Shown: piece by piece, positions 17,236-26,539 of the stretch | Numbering within the stretch: position 1 is the stretch's first letter | How the letters are laid out: each line of letters begins with the position of its first letter | Assembly (NCBI GenBank): GCA_943371425.1 | Contig: CALRUR010000004.1 | Coordinates: 124,001 to 188,000, forward strand | Length of the DNA: 64,000 nt | Direction of reading: 5' to 3' | From: CAJBVG01 sp943371425 | GTDB lineage: Bacteria > Bacteroidota > Bacteroidia > Sphingobacteriales > Sphingobacteriaceae | Notes under the pieces: model-generated | What the model was told of the DNA's origin: nothing | What the model saw: the letters and a program-made list of their open reading frames with translations, nothing else | The model's database searches: none | Made by a program: the position numbers and the translations under genes

Positions 17236-18625
17236 AAAAGCCAGAATAATTACATTTTTATTATTGCTATTATTAATAGTATTAAATGTGATTTTCTATT
17301 ATTACTTTAAATCTAATACAAATGGAATATATTCAATATTTTATACTTATAATTTATATTCTGTTTTAACATTTGCCTTTTTATTCATAGCAATTATAAA
17401 AGTTGGTGGACCATTTTCCATACACGCTATATCTAGTTTTTTTGCATTCCTATTTTTATATGGAAGGTCATCATTATATATATTCGAGCCAGAGTATGCT
17501 TTTTTTGAAACGGAGTTACTTGCATATGAAAATATTGGGTATTCCAGTATGTTGTATGCAATGGTAGTAGCAAATATATTTATATATACTATTAACTCAG
17601 TTTACATATTATTTGGCAAACCAGATCATATTAAACTTAGTATAAATGATAATGCAATAAAAACTGAAAAAATACTATTTAACATTGTTTTAGTACTGGG
17701 TGCTTTGTACGCTTTTAAACTTTTTTTAGAATTCAAAGCGATTATAAATATAGGTTATGCTGCAATATATGCTGGAGGCTTACAAGAAGTGAATTATTAT
17801 TCGCCAATTATTAAATATTCGCACGTTTTTTTTTCTAGTTTCTTTTCTTACTATTTAATTGTAATAAATAATAAAAGGAAGTTCTTAATAATTGCATCAA
17901 TATTTTTAGTGGTTTCTTTTCTAGATAGTTTAAAAGGAGCTAGAATCACATTAATTTTACCTATATTTTTTATATTATGGTATTATAATAGTGTATATAA
18001 AATAAACATCAATTATAAAACTGTATTAAAAGGTTCTGTAGTGCTGTTGATGCTAGTTGTTTTTTCTATTTATTCTTCTTCGAAAAGAAACGATTTAGAA
18101 GTAGAATTAAGAACCAATATTATTAAGTCTGCGATTTCTGAAACAGGCTCTACATTGCAAGTGGTTGGAAGATATATAAAAAACAAGGATCAACTTAATG
18201 CGGCATATCCCTTTTTTTTAGAACCTATTTTGTATCCCTATTTTTATGTACGGCATTTTAGTGTATTAACGAAAGGACAATCTGAAGAGATGCTAGAATA
18301 CCGAAACTCTTTAAATCATCAGTTCACTGCTTTTGTAGATAAAGAGGCCTATTTAGTCGGCAAAGGTGTTGGCTCTTCTAGTCCAGCTGAATTCTATCAA
18401 TATGGCCTATTTCCATTAATTCTACTTTCTGTGGCTTATGGTTTTATTCTGATATTTTTTTATAGTCAATTAAATAATAAAATTTTAATATTCTTAAGTA
18501 CCACGTTGGTGCTTCATGTTTTCTTTATCGCAAGAGAAACACCATTCCCAAATTTTATTGGAATTATAAAGGGTGTGTTTGTTTATTATGTGTTAAAGAC
18601 ATTGTTTTCAATAAAATTTAAATAG
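17228..18625 (+). CDS. wzy: O-antigen/capsule repeat-unit polymerase, Wzy-like
   Basis: The 465 aa protein is strongly hydrophobic, with about 11-12 predicted membrane segments and one larger hydrophilic loop (about 285-385) in the second half, the topology expected of Wzy polymerases. There is no family-wide motif, as usual for Wzy; assignment rests on topology, location between a glycosyltransferase and an AsnB-like gene, and the presence of wzx. DSLKGARIT with a following membrane segment resembles the region around conserved arginines in O-antigen polymerases. It overlaps the upstream gene by eight bases, and a six-base gap precedes the second asnB. Confidence 0.78.
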   Translation: MGKKARIITFLLLLLLIVLNVIFYYYFKSNTNGIYSIFYTYNLYSVLTFAFLFIAIIKVGGPFSIHAISSFFAFLFLYGRSSLYIFEPEYAFFETELLAYENIGYSSMLYAMVVANIFIYTINSVYILFGKPDHIKLSINDNAIKTEKILFNIVLVLGALYAFKLFLEFKAIINIGYAAIYAGGLQEVNYYSPIIKYSHVFFSSFFSYYLIVINNKRKFLIIASIFLVVSFLDSLKGARITLILPIFFILWYYNSVYKININYKTVLKGSVVLLMLVVFSIYSSSKRNDLEVELRTNIIKSAISETGSTLQVVGRYIKNKDQLNAAYPFFLEPILYPYFYVRHFSVLTKGQSEEMLEYRNSLNHQFTAFVDKEAYLVGKGVGSSSPAEFYQYGLFPLILLSVAYGFILIFFYSQLNNKILIFLSTTLVLHVFFIARETPFPNFIGIIKGVFVYYVLKTLFSIKFK

Positions 18626-18631
18626 TTTTAT

Positions 18632-20536
18632 ATGTGTGGAATTGTAGGCATCATATCTAATAATGCAAATCTAGTAATTGATGAAATGCTGAGTCGTATT
18701 TCTCATCGAGGTCCGGATGATAGCGGACTTTTTGTTTCAGAGGGTATAGCACTTGGTCACCAACGATTATCTATTCAAGATTTATCGCAAAATGGTCATC
18801 AACCAATGTTTACTGATGATAAAAGATATTTAATAATCTTTAACGGCGAAATTTATAATCATTGGGATATTAGAGAGAAAATTAAAAGCAAATACACATT
18901 TAAATCTACATCAGATACAGAAACAGTTTTATATGGATATATAGAATATGGCGACGAGTTGTTTAATATGCTAAATGGTATTTTTGCCTTATGCATTTAT
19001 GATACTCAAACGAATGATATTATTGTTGCAAGAGATCAGTTTGGGGTGAAACCGTTATATTATACACTAAACAACACAATATTTTCATTCAGTTCCGAGC
19101 TGAAAGCTATTTTAGATAAAAACAATAACGAAAATGAAATATCTGAAGAAGCACTTTTCAATTATTTATATTTTCTTTGGTCGCCAGGCGAAAATACTCC
19201 TTTGAAAAATTACAAGAAGTTATTGCCTGGCCATTTTATAAAAGGGAATAGCAAAGACCTCAAGAGTTTTAAAATACATAAGTATTATGAAATTCCATTT
19301 AATACTAATCGTATACATTTAACTGAAGAAGATTTAATTGTTGAGTTAGATCAAAAACTTATGAAGGCAATTGATAGGCAATTACTGTCAGACGTTCCTG
19401 TAGGTTTCTTTTTGTCGGGTGGCTTAGATTCGAGTTTAATAGTTGCCATGGCAAAAAAAATGCGACCAAACTTTGATACTACTTGTTTTACGATTGATAC
19501 AAGGAATGATAGTGACAGGGAGGGTTTTGCAAATGACTTAGATTATGCTAAACAAGTAGCAAAGTATTTAGACGTAAAACTTGAAATAATAAAAGCTGAT
19601 ATCAATATTACCAATGATTTTGATAAAATGATATGGCATTTAGATGAACCTCAAGCAGACCCCGCTCCTCTAAATGTTTTAAACATTTGTAAACGCGCGC
19701 GCGAATTAGGATATACAGTTCTATTAGGTGGAACTGCAGGCGACGATTTATTTTCAGGGTATAGACGACATCAACAATTATATTATAACAATAAAATAGA
19801 ATTTATTCCTATTGCCATTAAAAGAGCACTATATAAACTAGCAAAATTACTTCCAAGTAGTAATGCTAAAATAAGAAGAGCTAGAAAATTTTTATCATAT
19901 TTTAACGCAAGTACACCAGATAAAAGATTGGTTTCACCATTCGGATGGATGGAAAAAGCGGAAGTATTAAATTTATTTTCAGATCAATTTAAAAAGAAGC
20001 TTAATAATTTCGATCCAAGCGATTCATTGATCAATACCTTATCAAATATAAGTTCTCAGGAAGATGATTTAAATAAATTGCTTTTTCTTGAAATGAAATA
20101 TTTTCTAACAGATCACAATTTAAATTACACCGACAAAATGAGCATGGCAGTAGGTGTAGAGGTTCGAGTTCCATTTTTAGATAAAGAGTTAGTAGAATTC
20201 TCGACATTAATTCCTGTTGAATTTAAAATGAAAGGTGTAAATACCAAATATATTTTGAAAAAGGTAGCTGAAAAGTATTTACCACACGATGTGATTTATA
20301 GACCAAAATCTGGTTTTGGAGCCCCTGTTAGAGATTGGATTATAAACGACTTGCAAGAGTTTATAAAAGTAAAATTAAGTAAAGAGAGAATAGAAAGCAG
20401 GGGGATTTTTAACTACGATAATGTTAGAAAATTGATTGAAAGAAACAGCAATGATAAAATAGATGCATCATATTCTATTTGGGCATTACTTTCAATTGAA
20501 AGTTGGTTTATGCAATTTTATGATTCTAAAAAATAA
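18632..20536 (+). CDS. asnB: Asparagine synthase-type glutamine amidotransferase (AsnB family), copy 2
   Basis: The 634 aa product has a glutaminase domain (MCGIVGI, Cys2; SHRGPDDSG; FNGEIYNH) and a synthase domain with the canonical PP-loop FFLSGGLDSSL (about 260-270), GGTAGDDLFSGY and DKMSMAVGVEVRVPFLD. All canonical AsnB motifs are present, so this copy could make asparagine, but its place in the locus suggests amidation of a uronic acid in the glycan. It differs from copy 1 in its PP-loop and is not a recent tandem duplicate. It starts six bases after wzy and is followed by an 11-base gap to the dehydrogenase fusion. Confidence 0.92.
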   Translation: MCGIVGIISNNANLVIDEMLSRISHRGPDDSGLFVSEGIALGHQRLSIQDLSQNGHQPMFTDDKRYLIIFNGEIYNHWDIREKIKSKYTFKSTSDTETVLYGYIEYGDELFNMLNGIFALCIYDTQTNDIIVARDQFGVKPLYYTLNNTIFSFSSELKAILDKNNNENEISEEALFNYLYFLWSPGENTPLKNYKKLLPGHFIKGNSKDLKSFKIHKYYEIPFNTNRIHLTEEDLIVELDQKLMKAIDRQLLSDVPVGFFLSGGLDSSLIVAMAKKMRPNFDTTCFTIDTRNDSDREGFANDLDYAKQVAKYLDVKLEIIKADINITNDFDKMIWHLDEPQADPAPLNVLNICKRARELGYTVLLGGTAGDDLFSGYRRHQQLYYNNKIEFIPIAIKRALYKLAKLLPSSNAKIRRARKFLSYFNASTPDKRLVSPFGWMEKAEVLNLFSDQFKKKLNNFDPSDSLINTLSNISSQEDDLNKLLFLEMKYFLTDHNLNYTDKMSMAVGVEVRVPFLDKELVEFSTLIPVEFKMKGVNTKYILKKVAEKYLPHDVIYRPKSGFGAPVRDWIINDLQEFIKVKLSKERIESRGIFNYDNVRKLIERNSNDKIDASYSIWALLSIESWFMQFYDSKK

Positions 20537-20547
20537 CATAACTTAAA

Positions 20548-22668
20548 ATGAAGCAAATTATTCAATCCTTTAAAACAGGAGAAACTATATTAGAAGAAAT
20601 ACCTGCGCCAGAAGTAAAACGCGGAGCAGTATTAATTCAAACCACAAGGAGCCTTGTTTCTTTAGGAACAGAAAGGATGCTTGTTGAATTTGGCAAATCC
20701 AATTTGATTTCAAAAGCCAGACAACAGCCAGATAAGGTAAAGCAAGTTTTAGATAAAATTAAAACTGAAGGATTATTACCCACTTTAGAAGCAGTGTTCA
20801 ATAAATTAGAGCAACCCTTACCTCTTGGGTATTGTAATGTTGGAAGAGTAATTGCGGTTGGAGAAGGAGTGAACGATTTTAAAATCGGCGATAGAGTTGC
20901 CTCTAATGGTCACCATGCGGAGTATGTTTCTGTTCCGCAAAATTTAGTTGCTCATATACCTGATAATGTAAGCGACGAAGAAGCTAGTTTTACAGTTATC
21001 GGTTCAATTGGATTGCAAGGCATAAGGTTACTTAATCCTACAATTGGAGAAACGGTTGTGGTTATTGGATTAGGTTTAATTGGTTTACTTACCGCACAAT
21101 TATTAGCAGCAAATGGCTGTAAAGTAATTGGTGTTGATATAGATAATGCTAAACTATCTTTGGCAAAGCAATGGGGAATTATACCATTTAACCCAAAGGA
21201 TGGTGATGTAATAAAATTTGTTGAGTCGAATACAGCAAATGTTGGTGCTGATGGTGTTATTATAACTGCCTCAGCAAAAAACAACGACATCATTTCGCAG
21301 TCGGCAAAAATGAGCAGAAAAAGAGGTCGTATTATTTTAGTAGGTGTTATTGGTTTAGATCTTAGCAGAGCAGATTTCTACGAAAAAGAATTAAGTTTTC
21401 AAGTATCATGCTCATATGGCCCTGGCAGGTACGATGAAAATTATGAACAAAAAGGAAATGATTATCCATTGCCTTTTGTAAGGTGGACAGAAAAAAGAAA
21501 TTTTGAAACGGTACTTCAAGCAATTTCTACTTCTAAAATTCATGTAAAAGAAATGATTTCTGAAGTGGTTCCTTTAGAGAACTACCAAGAAATTTACGGT
21601 TCAATTGGCTCGAGTAAGTCAATCGCATCTATTATAAAATACTCTGATGTTATAGATAATAAGCCTTCGCATTCTGTTAAAATTTCAGATCACAACTTTA
21701 GTTCTAGCAAAGGCGTTATCGGAATTGTTGGCTCAGGAAATTTTACAAAAATGACGATGTTGCCAGCCTTGAAAAATAGTGGGGCAAGTTATAAATACAT
21801 TGCAAGTGCAAGTGGTGTAACTGGCACCGCTCTAGCAAAAAAGTATAGTTTTGCTTTTTCTACAACTAATTACAAAGAAATATTAAGCGATTCAGAGGTT
21901 GATTTGGTAATGATCACAACACGCCACGATCAACACGCTAAAATGGTAATAGAATGTTTAAATGAAAATAAAAATGTTTTTGTAGAAAAACCTTTAGCTA
22001 TTAATAATGAGCAGTTGACACAAATCATTGAAGCTTATTCAAAATCAAATAAGGCCACGTTAACTGTTGGATTTAACAGACGATTCTCACCGCATGCAGA
22101 AAAATTAAAAAGTTTAGTAGCTAACAGTCCTATGAATGTTATCGCAACTATGAATGCAGGTGCTATACCTGCAAATGTTTGGGTGCATGATATGAATGTT
22201 GGAGGAGGTAGAATAATTGGAGAAGCATGTCATTTTATTGATTTAATTACATATTTCACAGGGAGTAAGGTGATTTCTGTTTGTATGAATTCTATGGGTA
22301 TAAACCCAAATGAAAATACAGATAACGCCACTATTTTATTGAAATATGAAAATGGATCTACTGGTACAATCAATTACTTTGCTAACGGATCAAAAGCATA
22401 TCCAAAAGAAAGAATAGAGTTGTATTCGCAAGAACGTACCGCTGTTATTGATAATTTCAGATTAACAACAGGATATGGCTTTAAGAATTTTTCGAAATTA
22501 AAAACGTCATTAGATAAAGGGCACAAAAATCAATTTCAGAAATTAATAAATAATGTAAAAAATGGGGGTACTCCATTAATTCCATTCGAAGAAATAATAA
22601 ACACAACCAAGGCTAGTTTTGCAGCAATAGAGAGTTTGAAGTCTGGTGCTTGGGTAAATATTAAATAA
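20548..22668 (+). CDS. Bi-domain oxidoreductase: zinc-type alcohol dehydrogenase fused to Gfo/Idh/MocA
   Basis: A 706 aa fusion. Residues about 1-365 are a medium-chain alcohol-dehydrogenase-like domain (GYCNVGRVIAVGEGVNDFK, then VVIGLGLIGLLTAQLLAANG for NADP). Residues about 390-700 are a Gfo/Idh/MocA oxidoreductase (GIVGSGNFTKMTMLPAL, VFVEKPLA, GGRIIGEACHFID). The same fusion recurs in polysaccharide loci beside WecB and heparinase-like genes, as here. The reaction is unknown; two redox steps on one nucleotide sugar or lipid-linked sugar would fit. It ends four bases before wecB. Apparent catalytic zinc ligands of the ADH half are sparse, so this half may be zinc-independent. Confidence 0.9.
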   Translation: MKQIIQSFKTGETILEEIPAPEVKRGAVLIQTTRSLVSLGTERMLVEFGKSNLISKARQQPDKVKQVLDKIKTEGLLPTLEAVFNKLEQPLPLGYCNVGRVIAVGEGVNDFKIGDRVASNGHHAEYVSVPQNLVAHIPDNVSDEEASFTVIGSIGLQGIRLLNPTIGETVVVIGLGLIGLLTAQLLAANGCKVIGVDIDNAKLSLAKQWGIIPFNPKDGDVIKFVESNTANVGADGVIITASAKNNDIISQSAKMSRKRGRIILVGVIGLDLSRADFYEKELSFQVSCSYGPGRYDENYEQKGNDYPLPFVRWTEKRNFETVLQAISTSKIHVKEMISEVVPLENYQEIYGSIGSSKSIASIIKYSDVIDNKPSHSVKISDHNFSSSKGVIGIVGSGNFTKMTMLPALKNSGASYKYIASASGVTGTALAKKYSFAFSTTNYKEILSDSEVDLVMITTRHDQHAKMVIECLNENKNVFVEKPLAINNEQLTQIIEAYSKSNKATLTVGFNRRFSPHAEKLKSLVANSPMNVIATMNAGAIPANVWVHDMNVGGGRIIGEACHFIDLITYFTGSKVISVCMNSMGINPNENTDNATILLKYENGSTGTINYFANGSKAYPKERIELYSQERTAVIDNFRLTTGYGFKNFSKLKTSLDKGHKNQFQKLINNVKNGGTPLIPFEEIINTTKASFAAIESLKSGAWVNIK

Positions 22669-22672
22669 AATT

Positions 22673-23770
22673 ATGTTAATAGACATTATTGCAGGCGCAC
22701 GCCCAAATTTCATGAAAATTGCTCCTATAATAGAGCAAATTAAAATTGCACAGTCAAATTCAAAAAACATTAACTATCGATTAGTTCATACTGGTCAGCA
22801 TTATGATAAAAACATGAGCGATAGTTTTTTTGAGCAATTAGGTATACCTATGCCAGATGTAAATTTAGGCGCGGGTGGAGGTACTCAGGCTGAACAAACA
22901 GCGAGTATTATGATTGGATATGAAAAACTATTGATGGATAAAAAGTCGGATCTGTGTTTAGTTGTAGGCGATGTAACTTCTACTATGGCATGTGCAATTG
23001 TAGCTCAAAAAATGCATGTTAAAGTAGCTCATGTTGAAGCGGGGATACGCTCAGGAGATTGGACAATGCCTGAAGAAATTAATAGATTAGCTACAGATAG
23101 TATTACAAATTATTTCTTTACTACATCCGAGGTCGCAAATACAAACCTTAGAAATTCTGGAGTAACAAATGATAGAATATTTTTTGTTGGCAATACAATG
23201 ATCGATACTTTGTTGAAAAACAAATCTAAATTTATTAAACCATCAATCTGGGAAGAAGCGAAGCTCGAAGAAAAAAAATATTTTATGCTTACTCTTCATC
23301 GCCCAGCAAACGTTGATCAAGAAAATCAGTTGAAAGATCTACTAGATCAAATAGTAATTCATAGCAAAGGCTTGCCTATCATATTTCCAGTGCATCCGAG
23401 AACTGCGAAAATTTTAAGGAGTATTGGAATTACAGCTAACAATGTTCATTTTATTGAACCATTGAGTTATTTAGAGTTTAACTATTTAGTGGAAAAATCT
23501 TTCGCAGTAATAACTGATTCTGGTGGAATAACTGAAGAAACAACCGTAATGGCTGTACCTTGTATAACATTAAGAGAAAACACTGAAAGACCTGAAACTA
23601 TTACAATTGGTACAAATGAATTGATTGGCACAAATCCAAATGCAATTAGACCTGCTTTAGAAAAATTGTTTGCTGGCAATTGGAAAAAAGGAGGCATACC
23701 GGAATTATGGGATGGCAATACAGGTTCTAGAATTGTGAAGCATTTATTAGAACTTTATAAAGTTGATTAA
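22673..23770 (+). CDS. wecB: UDP-GlcNAc 2-epimerase, non-hydrolysing (WecB)
   Basis: Interconverts UDP-GlcNAc and UDP-ManNAc, or a related 2,3-diacetamido uronic acid pair as WbpI of Pseudomonas does. The 365 aa length is typical. Motifs: GARPNFMKIAPII, THTGQHYD-like VHTGQHYDKNMS, VVGDVTSTMAC, VAHVEAGIRS, LTLHRPANVD and TDSGGITEETT, which hold the uracil, pyrophosphate and catalytic residues. It overlaps the heparinase-like gene by eight bases. The product is distinct from the hydrolysing epimerase at 1207, so two different ManNAc-type precursors may be made in this locus. Confidence 0.95.
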   Translation: MLIDIIAGARPNFMKIAPIIEQIKIAQSNSKNINYRLVHTGQHYDKNMSDSFFEQLGIPMPDVNLGAGGGTQAEQTASIMIGYEKLLMDKKSDLCLVVGDVTSTMACAIVAQKMHVKVAHVEAGIRSGDWTMPEEINRLATDSITNYFFTTSEVANTNLRNSGVTNDRIFFVGNTMIDTLLKNKSKFIKPSIWEEAKLEEKKYFMLTLHRPANVDQENQLKDLLDQIVIHSKGLPIIFPVHPRTAKILRSIGITANNVHFIEPLSYLEFNYLVEKSFAVITDSGGITEETTVMAVPCITLRENTERPETITIGTNELIGTNPNAIRPALEKLFAGNWKKGGIPELWDGNTGSRIVKHLLELYKVD

Positions 23771-25349
23771 AAAAATAATTTTATTGATTAATACGGTAAA
23801 ATATCTAAAATTATCTCAGGTATTTTATCAGCTAGTGTATAAGTTAAAGCCAAAGCACAGTTTAAGTGCTTATCATTCTCCATCGGAGATCCAAACAATA
23901 AAATTGAATTTTGTTGATTTTAGTCAACAGAATTATACAGATGATAATAGACGTTTTGTATTTCTAAATCTTGAAAAGGCATTTCAAAATAAAATAGATT
24001 GGAATTTTAGTGAATATGGAAAACTATGGAATTATAATTTACAGTATCTAAATTACATAAATCAAGATAATTTATCGGTGTATTATAAATGTGAATTGCT
24101 AGACGATATTCATGATAATTTATATGCGGGTAAATTGCAGTTAGAACCATATCCAACATCATTAAGAATAATTAATACAATTCGATTTTTAAATACATTA
24201 CAAGGGCAATTTAACAAAGAAAAAATTGATTCGTTTTTAAAAGCCGTTTATTCGCAAACACTTTATTTATATGATAATTTAGAGTATCACATATTGGGTA
24301 ATCATTTGTTAGAAAATTCGTTTGCTTTATTGGTAAGTGCAGAGTTTTTTGATCATAAAGAGTGGCGGAAAAAAGCATCTGATTTATTGCGTAAAGAATT
24401 AGAAGAACAAGTTTTAAAAGATGGAGCACACTTTGAATTAAGTCCGATGTATCATCAAATTATTTTAACACGTGTTCTTGAAGCGATTTCTATTTGTACT
24501 GATGATAGTCTGAAGTCTTATTTAATCAACAAGGCTCAAAAAATGTTGGCATGGTTACAACTAATTACGTTCAATAATGGAGCAATTCCTCATTTAAATG
24601 ATTCAACAGACGATATAGCATATAATACCTATGAACTTTTAAGGGTAGCAAATGAGCTAAATATTAGTTTCAACGACTTAGTTCAGTTTTCTGATTCAGG
24701 ATATCGTAAGTTCGTAGTTGATAGTTTTGAGTTAGTAGCAGATGTGAATGGAATTGCACCATCTTACCAACCTGGGCACGCTCACTCAGATCATTTATCA
24801 TTTACTCTTAATTTTTTAAATAAGCCATTTATTGTAGACCCAGGGATAAGTACATATAACATATCTGAAAGGAGAACATGGGAGCGATCATCTCTTGCAC
24901 ATAATACAGTTACTATAAATAATTTAAATCAATCTGAGGTTTGGGGTGGATTTAGAGTGGCAAGAAGGGCAGAAGTTGATGTAATTGAAGATACAGTAAA
25001 TAAAGTGCAATCAGTTGTTAAATATAAGGTGCAAAATTTTGATGTTCTGCATTGTAGAACATTTTTGGTAGAAAAAGAATCCATATTTATTACTGATGAG
25101 TTAATGAAAAATAATGAATCAAAACACATAGCTCGTTATTATTTACATCCGGAGGTAGTATTAATACATTCGGATAAAAACCATTTAGTTTTTGAAAATA
25201 ATTTAGAGATGAACTTTGAGAATGCAAGTGCGATAAATATTAACGATTACAAATATTCAGCTGGATATAATAGCTTACTTAACGCTAAAGTAATTGAAGT
25301 AGAGTTTTTAAACTTGTTAAAATTAATTATAAAACACAATAAGATATAA
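23763..25349 (+). CDS. Heparinase II/III-like protein without signal peptide
   Basis: A 528 aa protein with a helical (alpha/alpha) toroid-like first half containing HILGNHLLENSFAL and HFELSPMYHQIIL, and a C-terminal Hepar_II_III beta-sandwich with PGHAHSDHLSF (about 338-348) and SLAHNTVTINN. The His/Tyr pattern matches polysaccharide lyases of this family. There is no export signal: the N terminus (MIKKIILLINTVKYL) is followed by an amphipathic region. The start is TTG 23763, overlapping wecB by eight bases. Lyases of this type occur beside wecB and the bi-domain oxidoreductase in many glycan loci, where they may modify or trim the product. The substrate and whether it acts in the cytosol are unknown. 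Confidence 0.87.
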   Translation: MIKKIILLINTVKYLKLSQVFYQLVYKLKPKHSLSAYHSPSEIQTIKLNFVDFSQQNYTDDNRRFVFLNLEKAFQNKIDWNFSEYGKLWNYNLQYLNYINQDNLSVYYKCELLDDIHDNLYAGKLQLEPYPTSLRIINTIRFLNTLQGQFNKEKIDSFLKAVYSQTLYLYDNLEYHILGNHLLENSFALLVSAEFFDHKEWRKKASDLLRKELEEQVLKDGAHFELSPMYHQIILTRVLEAISICTDDSLKSYLINKAQKMLAWLQLITFNNGAIPHLNDSTDDIAYNTYELLRVANELNISFNDLVQFSDSGYRKFVVDSFELVADVNGIAPSYQPGHAHSDHLSFTLNFLNKPFIVDPGISTYNISERRTWERSSLAHNTVTINNLNQSEVWGGFRVARRAEVDVIEDTVNKVQSVVKYKVQNFDVLHCRTFLVEKESIFITDELMKNNESKHIARYYLHPEVVLIHSDKNHLVFENNLEMNFENASAININDYKYSAGYNSLLNAKVIEVEFLNLLKLIIKHNKI

Positions 25350-26539
25350 TGTCAAAGAGAATCATTTATTTAAGTTTTTATTTTAAACCTGATTTGTGTG
25401 CAGGTTCTTTTCGTAATTCTCCACTTGCTTTCGAAATAAATAATCAGTTGCAAGAGATAGACGAAAATATTGTAGTAGATATATATACTACATTGCCAAA
25501 TAGGTATAGTACATTTTCTGCAGATGCACCCTCATACGAAGAATATGGTAATTTAAGAATACACAGAATTAATATTCCCGGACATAAAAGTGGATTTATC
25601 GATCAAATATTTACATTTAAGAAGTATTATTCTGAAACCTTAAAGTTGTCTGAAAATAATAAATACGATTTAGTCTTTGCTTCTTCAAGCAGGCTATTCA
25701 CCGCATATTTAGGATATAAGATTGCAAAAAAAAATAAAGCTAAATTATATTTAGATATTCGAGATATTTTTGTTGATACTATAAACGATGTATTAAACAA
25801 TAAAATACTTAAACTTGGAGTGTTGCCAATATTAAAATATGTAGAACGTAAAGTGTTTAGCAATGCTACTCATATTAATTTAATAAGCAAGGGATTTAAA
25901 TCTTATTTTGAAAAGTACAACAAACCGCACTATACATATTTTACTAACGGTATAGATCCCGAGTTTATAGAGATCAATCAGGATGAAAAGGCGCCACATA
26001 ATTCTAACTTAGTTAAAAGCATAGTGTATGCAGGTAATATTGGCGAAGGGCAAGGTTTACATAAAATTATACCTAGAGCTGCTAAGTTGTTAGGTAGTGA
26101 ATATAAATTTATTGTAATTGGTGATGGCGGCGCTAAAAGTAAACTTACCCAAGAATTACAAAATTTGAATATATCGAATGTCGAAATTAGAAATCCTGTA
26201 AAACGTGACGAGTTAATTAAAGAGTATTTAAAAGCAGATTATCTTTTTTTGCATTTAAATGATTATGCTGCATTTGAAAAAGTTTTGCCTTCAAAAATTT
26301 TTGAATTAGGGGTGTTTAAAAAGCCAATACTAGCTGGTGTAAATGGCTATTCAAGAGAATTTATTTTAGAAAATTTAAAGCATGCCTTTTTGTTCGACTC
26401 TGGAGATGCAGAAAGTTTGGTATTAAAGATTGAAGAGTCTAAGAAATTATTAGAATATAACTCAGAAGAATTTATACTAAATTACAATAGAGCTTCTTTA
26501 AACACTAAAATGGCAAAATCAATAATTAACTATTTGTGA
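25349..26539 (+). CDS. Glycosyltransferase family 4 (WbuB-like)
   Basis: A 396 aa GT-B enzyme. The N-terminal lobe shows YFKPDLCAGSFR, and the region with LYLDIRDIF is the D-R-D pattern of WbuB-type GT4 enzymes. The C-terminal lobe carries SIVYAGNIGEGQGLHKI (about 227-243), FIVIGDGGAKSKL and VLPSKIFELGVFKKPILAG with the nucleotide-binding Glu residues. ATG 25349 overlaps the preceding TAA, and the end overlaps the epimerase gene (GTGA). WbuB-type enzymes commonly transfer a FucNAc-like residue; that specificity is inferred. Confidence 0.9.
   Translation: MSKRIIYLSFYFKPDLCAGSFRNSPLAFEINNQLQEIDENIVVDIYTTLPNRYSTFSADAPSYEEYGNLRIHRINIPGHKSGFIDQIFTFKKYYSETLKLSENNKYDLVFASSSRLFTAYLGYKIAKKNKAKLYLDIRDIFVDTINDVLNNKILKLGVLPILKYVERKVFSNATHINLISKGFKSYFEKYNKPHYTYFTNGIDPEFIEINQDEKAPHNSNLVKSIVYAGNIGEGQGLHKIIPRAAKLLGSEYKFIVIGDGGAKSKLTQELQNLNISNVEIRNPVKRDELIKEYLKADYLFLHLNDYAAFEKVLPSKIFELGVFKKPILAGVNGYSREFILENLKHAFLFDSGDAESLVLKIEESKKLLEYNSEEFILNYNRASLNTKMAKSIINYL

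Noticed and set aside
11714..18625. Very AT-rich stretch as a mobile element
   Set aside because: No transposase, integrase, terminal repeats or tRNA target; high AT is normal for Wzx/Wzy-region genes.
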